A stretch of 23,137 nucleotides of DNA from Actinomycetota bacterium (GTDB lineage Bacteria > Actinomycetota > Acidimicrobiia > Acidimicrobiales > Poriferisodaliceae), in the NCBI GenBank assembly GCA_002731665.1, contig PCCJ01000005.1:1-23137 (forward strand), in the 5' to 3' direction. Positions within the stretch are counted from its first letter, which is position 1, and each line of letters opens with the position of its first letter. Shown one piece after another: positions 7,342 through 14,282 of this stretch. The notes below the pieces were generated by a model that had not been told where the DNA came from, made no database searches, and was given only the letters and a program-made list of their open reading frames with translations. The translations under genes and the position numbers were made by a program.

Positions 7342-8510
7342 TGCGTCACTCCTAATATCAAAGTGGCTCCACTATGTTTATCGCCGATGGTGCCACCAGT
7401 TCCATGAGCTAAGGCGGTTTCTGGACTGTCGAGCTGTCGCTCTCCACATTCTCCTCGGAGTTGTTTAACAGCTTCAATGATCAAGAATATTCCACGCATG
7501 CCAGGATGGTTAGAGGATAAGCCACCTCCATCTGGGTTGACCGGTAACGTGCCTTTAAGTCCTATGTTCCCATGGGTTACAAAGTTGCCACCTTCACCTG
7601 CTTTGCAGAAACCAAGATTCTCCAACGTTGCTAAAACCGTGATAGTGAAGGAGTCATAAATCATCGCCAGATCGATATCCGAGCGTTTCAAACCAGCCAT
7701 CGCAAACGCCTGATTGCCTGACTGCTTTGCGGCGATGGTCAGAAGGTCCGTGTCTCCAACTCCCTGGTGTTGCACTGCCTCACCACAGCCTAGAATCTGA
7801 ATCGGCTTACTTCGGAGATCCCGAGCCCGTTCAAGACTAGTCACAACCACGGCACCTCCACCATCGCTAATAATGCAGCAATCAAGTAAGTGCAAAGGGC
7901 TTGAGATTAATCGACTCGACAAAACATCGTCGACAGTAATAAGTTTTCGCATTTTTGCAAGTGGGTTTAAGGACGCATGCTGGCGCATCGTCACTGCGAT
8001 TTCAGCTAGTTGCTCGCTCGTCGTACCATATTTTTTCATGTGGAGGTTGGCGTACATTGCGTAGCTACCGACTGTGGTCATGCCATAAGGGACTGTAAAG
8101 GCAGTTTCGGGGTTGCGGCTGCCGCTAGAGCCGCCAGTTCCAATTGCCATAGCATTTGATGCAGCGGTTGACCCATAAAGCACTAATGCAACGTCACATA
8201 ACCCAGCGTTAATTGCCGCTGCAGCGTGGTTTACATGAGAAACAAACGAGGAACCACCAATGTTGGAACCATCAATATGGCTTGGGCGAATATTTAAGTA
8301 TTCAGCGAGGTCTACTATTCCCATCATTCCCATAGTCATGGAAGCGCCAAATAGACCGTCAACATCGGCAAGGGCAAGTCCCGAGTCGTCTAGCGCCCCT
8401 TTTGCGCATTCGGCCATAATTTGGAACTCAGTTTTGTCGGGCGAAAATCTACTTTCATGTTCGTAGACGCCAGCTATCGCAATGTTGGTAGGGAATTGGT
8501 TACTAGTCAT
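7338..8510 (-). CDS. SCP-x/Ltp2-like thiolase-fold protein (probable aldolase or lipid-transfer thiolase)
   Basis: A 390-residue thiolase-fold protein of the SCP-x (non-decarboxylating) branch. It has the expected order DVDGLFGA near 50-56, GGSSFVSHVNHAAAAI at 85-100, SDGGGAVVVTS near 215-225, IYDSFTITV at 284-292, NPDGGGLSSNHPG at 325-337 and LAHGTGGT near 367-374. The nucleophilic Cys of true thiolases is replaced by Ser in GGSSF (about S87/S88), whereas H335 and H369 are kept and Y285 lies in a segment conserved in Ltp2-type aldolases. This points to C-C lyase (retro-aldol) chemistry or another non-thiolytic role. It overlaps both neighbours by 4 nt, with the DUF35 partner directly downstream. 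Family assignment is firm; reaction is inferred. Confidence 0.9.
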   Translation of the reverse strand: MTSNQFPTNIAIAGVYEHESRFSPDKTEFQIMAECAKGALDDSGLALADVDGLFGASMTMGMMGIVDLAEYLNIRPSHIDGSNIGGSSFVSHVNHAAAAINAGLCDVALVLYGSTAASNAMAIGTGGSSGSRNPETAFTVPYGMTTVGSYAMYANLHMKKYGTTSEQLAEIAVTMRQHASLNPLAKMRKLITVDDVLSSRLISSPLHLLDCCIISDGGGAVVVTSLERARDLRSKPIQILGCGEAVQHQGVGDTDLLTIAAKQSGNQAFAMAGLKRSDIDLAMIYDSFTITVLATLENLGFCKAGEGGNFVTHGNIGLKGTLPVNPDGGGLSSNHPGMRGIFLIIEAVKQLRGECGERQLDSPETALAHGTGGTIGDKHSGATLILGVTQ

Positions 8511-9346
8511 GTTGAAGCACTTACGTTCGAGCAGAAATTCGCTACAGCGTCCGCTAATTGATCTGGAGCCTCGTAGAGAAGTCTGCGGCCTGAGTCGCTG
8601 ATAGTTGATATTTCACATTTAGCTAAAGATAGGGCAAGGCTGTTGGTCGTGACAGTTTGCGTTTCTTCCGTGTGGTCCCCGACCAAAAGCAGCACTGGAC
8701 ATGTGATACGAGAAAGCGCGTTTTCGCCGTCCCAATTAGAAAGGGCGCGGAGGTCTTCGACAGTAGTCCTAGGGTCAGTCTTCACCCATTCAGTGAAAGA
8801 CTTAGTCTTAGCCTCAACAGATACATTTGGGCTATAGCCAGATTGGTCAAATTGGCGTCTCGCTTTCCCACTTGTGATTGCTTCGAGTTCGCTAATACTT
8901 GCGCTTAAATCATAGTCACGATCCAAATCGCCAAACGCCACTATCGCGTGGACTTCAATGTTTCCACGAGCTGCAATTTCGAACGCAAGCGCCGCTCCGA
9001 GGCCATCGCCGACCAGAACGACGCGTTTAGCTGCCAACTCAACGCACAGCTGCTCCGCATGCTCAGCCATTAACTCAAGGGACCCAAGGCTATCCAGCCC
9101 GGCCGACCTAGCATGGCCTGGTTGGTCGTACGCGACTGGAGTGTGCGAAGCTGAAAGTTGGTCTAAAACCTCGGAGAACGCATTACCATTGCCGCCTGCA
9201 TCATGGAGACATAAGATTATCTCTCCAGATGAGTGCTCTGGAGGCTCACCTGGAAGAGTGGAAACACCACGATGGTGCACCATCGTAGCCTTGTCAGTTA
9301 TTTGCAAATATTTTCTGGGCACGTCTGGACGGTAACCGACATCCAA
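8507..9346 (-). CDS. Alpha/beta-hydrolase-fold protein with degenerate catalytic triad
   Basis: A 279-residue alpha/beta hydrolase: ILCLHDAGGNG (44-54) is the oxyanion-hole region, YDQPGHARS (73-81) the following turn, LVGDGLGAALA (111-121) the nucleophile elbow and LLLVGDHTEE (219-228) the acid-residue strand. The elbow has D114 where most members have Ser. The late segment DSGRRLLYEAPDQL (251-264) has R254 where the catalytic His of 'GH' normally stands. Ordinary serine-esterase chemistry is therefore unlikely. The start is uncertain: the TTG at 9346 keeps the conserved first strand (RKYLQI) but lacks a good ribosome site, while an ATG at 9283 has AAGG 5 nt upstream. Its stop overlaps the thiolase start by 4 nt, so it is translationally coupled to the pathway. 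Confidence 0.82.
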   Translation of the reverse strand: MDVGYRPDVPRKYLQITDKATMVHHRGVSTLPGEPPEHSSGEIILCLHDAGGNGNAFSEVLDQLSASHTPVAYDQPGHARSAGLDSLGSLELMAEHAEQLCVELAAKRVVLVGDGLGAALAFEIAARGNIEVHAIVAFGDLDRDYDLSASISELEAITSGKARRQFDQSGYSPNVSVEAKTKSFTEWVKTDPRTTVEDLRALSNWDGENALSRITCPVLLLVGDHTEETQTVTTNSLALSLAKCEISTISDSGRRLLYEAPDQLADAVANFCSNVSAST

Positions 9347-9363
9347 TCATTCTGCTTGCATTT

Positions 9364-9396
9364 CGCCTGGAACTAACAGTTAATTTTCACCAGGCG
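9364..9396. repeat. Inverted repeat (7-bp arms) between SRPBCC and alpha/beta-hydrolase genes
   Basis: Perfect arms CGCCTGG (9364-9370) and CCAGGCG (9390-9396) flank a 19-base AT-rich loop. It lies in the 57-nt gap within the minus-strand run. No run of T follows on either strand, so it is not a textbook terminator; it may be an mRNA hairpin affecting processing or translation of the next gene. Confidence 0.55.
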
Positions 9397-9403
9397 GATA
9401 GAA

Positions 9404-9877
9404 CTAGGAAGCTTCAGCGGATGCTTTGATACCTTGAAGCGTCGCACGCATGCCTTCACCGACTGCGGCTTTCCGATTCGCTAGCTGGCGATCGGTTAGC
9501 GATCGTAGACTCACAGGTAACAAGATAATTTCCCAAGTCTCAGTCAACTCTAAAGAGCCTTGTTCGAGTTCTACTATTTGATAGCCCCACCTTACAAAGG
9601 GCCCTTCTTCATTATCTGGGTCAACGATAAATTCAAAGTGTTCATTGACATCAGCCTTCGAGACGCGAATATCAACTGTCCACTCAAAGTCACCCAACTT
9701 ATTGTTCCCCGAGAACTTTGAGTTAACTGCGCCTGGATCGCCTTCGATCCACTCGCCCCCAATATTTTCAGGGCTCCATTCGCCCATCCTTGAAAGATCG
9801 CTAACAAGTGAATAAATAGTTTCAGGGTTTGCTTTGATATTTATTGAGTGGCTTTGGCGCATGGTTGGAGCAGTCAT
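9404..9877 (-). CDS. SRPBCC-family (START/polyketide cyclase-like) protein
   Basis: A 157-residue helix-grip protein. It opens with a beta strand and the NPETIYSLVSDLSRMGEWSPE segment (17-37), typical of SRPBCC/polyketide cyclase-2 domains. Strand repeats follow (FEWTVDIRVSKAD, FEFIVDPDN, WGYQIVEL, LELTETWEIILL) and the domain closes with a long C-terminal helix (about 125-156). Such proteins bind hydrophobic ligands in a cavity and rarely show catalytic motifs; none is obvious here. It sits 29 nt after the APH-DUF6285 gene and 57 nt before the alpha/beta-hydrolase gene, so is probably cotranscribed. Ligand carriage for the pathway is an inference from context. Confidence 0.85.
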   Translation of the reverse strand: MTAPTMRQSHSINIKANPETIYSLVSDLSRMGEWSPENIGGEWIEGDPGAVNSKFSGNNKLGDFEWTVDIRVSKADVNEHFEFIVDPDNEEGPFVRWGYQIVELEQGSLELTETWEIILLPVSLRSLTDRQLANRKAAVGEGMRATLQGIKASAEAS

Positions 9878-9906
9878 GACGCTATGTTACCCAAAAATTA
9901 TGCACG

Positions 9907-11334
9907 TTAGCTGTGATCTCGGGAGTCAATAGCCCACTTGTAACCAGAATATTTTGGCTGATCAATAGACACCTGATTTACAACGCTGTGCCTCAGATAT
10001 CGGCACAAGGCAGGATCGCTTAAGTCAACGTTCGCCTTTCTCAGGTTTCGTACTAACCGCCATCGTAAATCACCCAGTTCATCAGTTTCAGCGGCGTCAA
10101 GAAGTTTCGAAAGCAAGTCACGTTCATGAAGTCGAATTTCGGATCCTTGCTGAAGGTCTCGTAGAACTATCTCCAATGAATTTCCGGCTACTCTCGCCAA
10201 AAACGAAGTCCTTCCAGTTGTCTCGTTCATCACGTCTCCGTGTAAGAAATCTCTAACGCTTTCGAGGAGTTCTTTGATCGTGGGCATGTCATATTGATCT
10301 AGCTGGTTCGCAGCAGCGATTTCTTCTATGGGCCCGGGCAAAAGCAAATTAACGCAATCAATCTGACACTCGGAAGATCTACGAGCAATCGCTGGTCGTT
10401 CAACTGTAGCGTCTGGGCCTGTTCGGTAGTGGTCAGCCATTCCTAGGCATCCGACTGCCCACCAAAATGAGCCGAAGACCTCCCAATATTTCACGTGGCT
10501 AGGGTCTACTTTGTAGCCGCTTTGTGATTCGTAGCCATCGAATAGGTCTTGATACTCTCCAAAACCACCTACTGGTAAATGTCGATTACCAAACCGCCAT
10601 GAATTAGTGCATATCCAACCGAGGTCTCGCATCGGATCCCCTATGTGAGCGGTTTCCCAATCTAATACAGCAGTTAGTCCTGCGGTCTCGTCAACCATTA
10701 TGTTTCCGTTACGGAAATCATTATGAACTAAACATGCCCTGTCGGCGGCGGGTGCATTAGCTAACAACCATTGAGCGGTGTAGTCAATCATTGGTTGGGG
10801 GGTGTTCCAAGCTCGGTACCTATCCCAGGTCTCATTGACATACTGAGCTGGTGAAAGGGTCTTGAGAAGTAGGTTCAGACCGGTGGCTTCGGTGTCTATA
10901 GCGTGTATTTTGGCGAGCTCTTGTCCACACTGAAATGCTAGATTGTTTCTGATGGCGCCAAGCTCCGGAGCTCTTGCGATTCGCGCTCCAAGAGTTTCGC
11001 CTTCGAGCCATTCCATGATGAATCCAACACCAATTCCGTCATTTGCTGTTAAGACGTAGAATACCTCTGGCTCGGATACGCCTTGAGCTCTAGCCACCTT
11101 CATAAGAACGGCCTCAGTATCAAGTCCTACAGCAGATGGTGTTTCTCGATTTACACCTCCAGAGCCTCTTCGCAGACAGAGGTATCGCTCACCCACGTCA
11201 GAATCGATAGTTATTCGGTATGTTTCCATGCTGGCGCCACCAGATAGGCGCTCTAGATTAAGGAGATCTTTGCAATCCGGTATTTTAGACTGAAGCACCG
11301 ATCGCAATGGTTCGAAGAATTCTATAGTGCTCAT
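9907..11334 (-). CDS. Aminoglycoside phosphotransferase-like kinase fused to DUF6285
   Basis: A 475-residue two-domain protein. Residues about 15-320 form an APH/choline-kinase-like domain with a glycine-rich loop SGGAS (31-35), the catalytic loop HNDFRNGN (H204, D206, N211) and metal-binding LDWE (D225). All core catalytic residues are present. The C-terminal part (about 350-445), with YDMPTIKELLESVRDFL and ARVAGNSLEIVLRDL, matches DUF6285, in many Actinobacteria a separate gene next to this kinase. The APH domain resembles that of ACAD10/ACAD11, where it acts on 4-hydroxyacyl-CoA beta-oxidation, so phosphorylation of a hydroxyacyl intermediate is a reasonable hypothesis. The start at MSTIEF (11334) leaves a 4-nt gap to the dioxygenase gene; the open frame to 11454 would overlap that gene and is rejected. 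Confidence 0.88.
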   Translation of the reverse strand: MSTIEFFEPLRSVLQSKIPDCKDLLNLERLSGGASMETYRITIDSDVGERYLCLRRGSGGVNRETPSAVGLDTEAVLMKVARAQGVSEPEVFYVLTANDGIGVGFIMEWLEGETLGARIARAPELGAIRNNLAFQCGQELAKIHAIDTEATGLNLLLKTLSPAQYVNETWDRYRAWNTPQPMIDYTAQWLLANAPAADRACLVHNDFRNGNIMVDETAGLTAVLDWETAHIGDPMRDLGWICTNSWRFGNRHLPVGGFGEYQDLFDGYESQSGYKVDPSHVKYWEVFGSFWWAVGCLGMADHYRTGPDATVERPAIARRSSECQIDCVNLLLPGPIEEIAAANQLDQYDMPTIKELLESVRDFLHGDVMNETTGRTSFLARVAGNSLEIVLRDLQQGSEIRLHERDLLSKLLDAAETDELGDLRWRLVRNLRKANVDLSDPALCRYLRHSVVNQVSIDQPKYSGYKWAIDSRDHS

Positions 11335-11338
11335 GCGA

Positions 11339-12226
11339 TTATTTTGTTTCCTTTTGCTGTGAACCGAAAATAGTTGGTGCGCCTTGGCGAGACCAGTCGG
11401 GTGCTCCATGCATCGCTCGACCTCCGATTTCAAGCGTCTGGCGTGGGCTTCCACCGATTATGGTTCCACTTTTGGCGCCGGTAACACCATTTGCTCCTAT
11501 CCCCGAGATCGGATAAGAGCCTTCTGCTGAATATGTTTGCAGCAACAAGGGTCGTGTTCGATCGCCGGTGTTCGGCATCGAGCCGTGTATCAGACAGCAA
11601 TTGTGTATCGTCGCTGACCCGGCGGGACCTTGTAACCACTTGATCTTATCCATGTCCAGAGTCTCCACGACTTGGTCGTTGAGCGCACCAGCCCAACTAC
11701 CGTCCGTTGCATAGAGGTCATGTAGAGGACCGTTATGGCTTCCGGGGAGCACTCCCATGGGCCCCATTTCCTGGCTCACATCATCCAAGTAGATACCTAT
11801 AGTTAAAGGCGTAAAGTCGGTATGTGGCCAGAATTGAATATCTTGATGCCACTTTACCTCTTCGCCTCCGTCGGCCCATTTGAAGTTGAGTTTCGAATGG
11901 TGAAAGCGAACTGGACTTCCTAATAATTCGATAGCGAGCTGAGCTGCGGGGCCTGCCAAGGCAAACTCCTCGAAGACTGCGTGATTGTCAACGGGGCTGT
12001 TAAGCCTTCGGATTCGTGGTTCATCAGCAGTGTGGTTGGGCTCTACGTCGAAAAGTTTGCCGGATCCTGTGACAGTGCGACTGAGCTCTACGAATTCTTG
12101 TGCGGTAGTTTGCAGCAAACTAAGCCACTCTTCCGATAGGAAAGAGTCAAGAGAGAGGTACCCAAGTTCAACATACTTAGATTTATCTGCATCTGTTAAA
12201 ACTCTGGTTGAGTTAGCGGTTTGCAT
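11339..12226 (-). CDS. Phytanoyl-CoA dioxygenase (PhyH) family Fe(II)/2-oxoglutarate oxygenase
   Basis: A 295-residue PhyH-family oxygenase expected to hydroxylate a substrate with O2 and 2-oxoglutarate. The facial triad is visible as WHQDIQFWPHTD (H127, D129) and the distal IHGSMPN (H214); R225 in RTRPLLLQTY fits the 2-oxoglutarate carboxylate anchor. A proline-glycine rich PMGVLPGSHNG segment (156-166) is characteristic of the family. It is the first gene of the minus-strand run, diverging from the dihydroorotase-like gene across 58 nt that must hold both promoters. The ribosome site is weak. Known relatives act on phytanoyl-CoA, ectoine and many natural products; the substrate here is open, though the CoA-pathway context favours an acyl or lipid substrate. 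Confidence 0.92.
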   Translation of the reverse strand: MQTANSTRVLTDADKSKYVELGYLSLDSFLSEEWLSLLQTTAQEFVELSRTVTGSGKLFDVEPNHTADEPRIRRLNSPVDNHAVFEEFALAGPAAQLAIELLGSPVRFHHSKLNFKWADGGEEVKWHQDIQFWPHTDFTPLTIGIYLDDVSQEMGPMGVLPGSHNGPLHDLYATDGSWAGALNDQVVETLDMDKIKWLQGPAGSATIHNCCLIHGSMPNTGDRTRPLLLQTYSAEGSYPISGIGANGVTGAKSGTIIGGSPRQTLEIGGRAMHGAPDWSRQGAPTIFGSQQKETK

Positions 12227-12284
12227 ATCGCAAGGTTAGCGCTTAGCTCGCTTTCATGTCAGGCTGTGCCCGTAAGGTGAGGTC

Positions 12285-13583
12285 ATGAATACTAATTTAA
12301 TTATTACCGGTGGTCGGCTTGTTGACGGCAACACAGATGAGCACCTCGACATTGGTATTGCCGATGGCCGAATTGTTGAGTTAGCGCAACCCGGAGAATT
12401 AGCTCTTCAGGGCGAGGCAGTCGATGCTGATGGCGCATACGTGATGCCGGGTCTAGTGGATATTCAAGTGCACTTTCGGACTCCGGGAGGAGAAGAAAGT
12501 GAAGATATACAAAGTGGTGCACAAGGCGCGGCACTTGGAGGCGTGACAGCCTGTGTCATGATGCCCAATACGGTGCCGACAATTGATAATGTTGCGATAG
12601 TCGAAGACATAAAGGCGTTATCGCTAGGCGTTCCTTGTGATCTTCATAGTTCGGCTGCGATCACTGTTAATCGTGAAGGGGAGAGGCTGGTAAACTTCAA
12701 GGAACTTTATGGGGTGGGTGTACGCGTCTTCACTGATGACGGTTGGGTGGTAGATAGCGAGGCCCTAATGCGTCAGGCGTTCCTCGACATTCGTGGTTTG
12801 CCTGATGCAGTGCTTAGTCAACACGCTGAAGAATCACAGATGGTCGAAGGTGGTCTCATGAACGAAGGCGTAGTTTCGCGCCGGTTAGGTCTGAAGGGTC
12901 GACCTAGAGAAGCTGAAGCGATAATAGTTAAACGCGATATCGACCTAGCGCGTGAGACAAATGGGCGATACCACGTCTTGCATATGTCTACGCTGATGGC
13001 CCTAGAACATGTTATTGCTGCAAAATTAGAAGGACTTCGAGTCACCGCCGAGGTAACGCCACAGCATTTAGTTTTGACTGAAGATGATGTTGAGCGACTT
13101 GGGACCTCGGGGAAGATGAATCCTCCGTTGCGTTTACTAGAGGATGTTGAAGCTCTAAGAGCTGGTTTGATCTGTGGTGACGTTGATGCTGTCGCGACAG
13201 ATCACGCTCCACACCATCCAGAACTGAAAGGGACATCATTGGTTACTGCGGCACCCGGGATGTTGGGTGTTGAAACTATGGCTTCGGTTATTTGGTCTGA
13301 GTTTGTTGAGACCGGCTTGATGTCGCCAACCGATTTTGTTAAGAGACTTTCATCTAACCCGGCCAAGATAGCGGGAATCAAAGATCACGGCAATCAGATC
13401 AAAGTAGGGTCAATAGCCAATTTAGCTGTGTTTGACCCAACACAAAGCTGGACTGTTCGAGGAGCGGACTTAGTCAGCAAAAGCATAAACACACCTTGGG
13501 AGGGCAGGTCCTTTTCCGGTAGAATTCGGCACACTGTCCTTGCTGGAAGGCCCGTCGTTATAGATTCGTCTCTGGTTTCGTAA
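12285..13583 (+). CDS. Class I dihydroorotase-family amidohydrolase
   Basis: A 432-residue cyclic amidohydrolase of the class I dihydroorotase/allantoinase type. The opening metal motif is PGLVDIQVHFRTPG (55-68), with Q61 in place of the first His of HxH, H63 and R65 present. Further residues are FTDDG (D151), SQHAEE (H180), LHMST (H233), a KMNPPLR segment (N279) and TDHAPH (D306, H308). The Q in place of His also occurs, to my recollection, in the alphaproteobacterial-type PyrC subfamily, so it may be a subfamily trait rather than damage. A strong AAGGTGAGG lies just upstream of the ATG. No other pyrimidine gene is nearby, so a biosynthetic PyrC role is plausible but another cyclic amide (hydantoin-like) substrate is possible. 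Confidence 0.85.
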   Translation: MNTNLIITGGRLVDGNTDEHLDIGIADGRIVELAQPGELALQGEAVDADGAYVMPGLVDIQVHFRTPGGEESEDIQSGAQGAALGGVTACVMMPNTVPTIDNVAIVEDIKALSLGVPCDLHSSAAITVNREGERLVNFKELYGVGVRVFTDDGWVVDSEALMRQAFLDIRGLPDAVLSQHAEESQMVEGGLMNEGVVSRRLGLKGRPREAEAIIVKRDIDLARETNGRYHVLHMSTLMALEHVIAAKLEGLRVTAEVTPQHLVLTEDDVERLGTSGKMNPPLRLLEDVEALRAGLICGDVDAVATDHAPHHPELKGTSLVTAAPGMLGVETMASVIWSEFVETGLMSPTDFVKRLSSNPAKIAGIKDHGNQIKVGSIANLAVFDPTQSWTVRGADLVSKSINTPWEGRSFSGRIRHTVLAGRPVVIDSSLVS

Positions 13584-14220
13584 GCTGTTCAGCTAATTCT
13601 GCATAAGCGATTTCACCTACGAGCGCTGTGAGTTCAGCAGCGAGAGAAATGAACACAGGCTGCTCACCTGTAAACGATTCTGGAGCTTCAGCCTTTTCAC
13701 TGCAACACCAGCCAATCGAATCGCCACCATCACCCCAGTCGGACCTACTCCAAGGGCGTAAAATTGGTTGCACGTCTGAACGATCGACTTTAAGTGGCAG
13801 CTGCCAGCACACCGAGGGCTTGTAGTCCATTGGTCTTTCGCCTTCAGAAATGGCTGCCAGATGTAATGCACAACCGGCTCCGCCAACAAAGTCCGGATGA
13901 TTTAAAAATATGCAGGCATTTCCCTCCAAGCGAGTGGCCGTATTATCCGCAGTTAAAACGCCGTCTCTAGCAGCAAGGTAGTTTTGAAAGTATTCGCTTG
14001 GCAGGGACTTTCCGATAGCTGTTATTAACATAGCTTCATCTGTATCAAGCATTTGTGCCCCCACTGAGCAACACCCGAGCCCTGCAGCGGGGTCAGGTTT
14101 TGAGTGAATACCCTTACAGCCATTACCCCAGACGCATTGCCAAGATGACTTCAAAAACTCGGTATCTATTAGCCATACTTCTTCATCAACGTTCAACCTG
14201 ATGGTATTCAGATGTTTCAT
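13558..14220 (-). CDS. Cysteine-rich protein of unknown function (possible metal-cluster or YkgJ/DUF3109-like)
   Basis: A 220-residue protein without signal peptide or membrane segment. It has nine Cys in a patterned arrangement: C29 and C35 (CVWGNGC), C50-C51 (GLGCCSVGA), C103 (NACIFLN), C117 (GGAGCALH), C138 (SVCWQLPL) and C172-C173 (GWCCSE), with conserved-looking His near them (H39, H108, H120). The CC pairs and GAGCALH resemble zinc/iron-chelating YkgJ or DUF3109-type proteins, but I cannot confirm membership. A bound metal or Fe-S cluster is the most economical reading. Its 3' end overlaps the amidohydrolase 3' end by 26 bp tail to tail, and it diverges from the FAH-family gene over 62 nt. 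Function unknown. Confidence 0.75.
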   Translation of the reverse strand: MKHLNTIRLNVDEEVWLIDTEFLKSSWQCVWGNGCKGIHSKPDPAAGLGCCSVGAQMLDTDEAMLITAIGKSLPSEYFQNYLAARDGVLTADNTATRLEGNACIFLNHPDFVGGAGCALHLAAISEGERPMDYKPSVCWQLPLKVDRSDVQPILRPWSRSDWGDGGDSIGWCCSEKAEAPESFTGEQPVFISLAAELTALVGEIAYAELAEQLTKPETNL

Positions 14221-14282
14221 TCGTACTCCGTATAAAAGAACCGATAGTATTAGAGTTTTTGCAACGTATGTAGGGGACTAGC

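Noticed and set aside
11335..11454. 40-residue N-terminal extension of the APH-DUF6285 kinase
   Set aside because: It overlaps the dioxygenase coding end by over 100 nt and has no family resemblance; the ATG at 11334 follows that stop by 4 nt.
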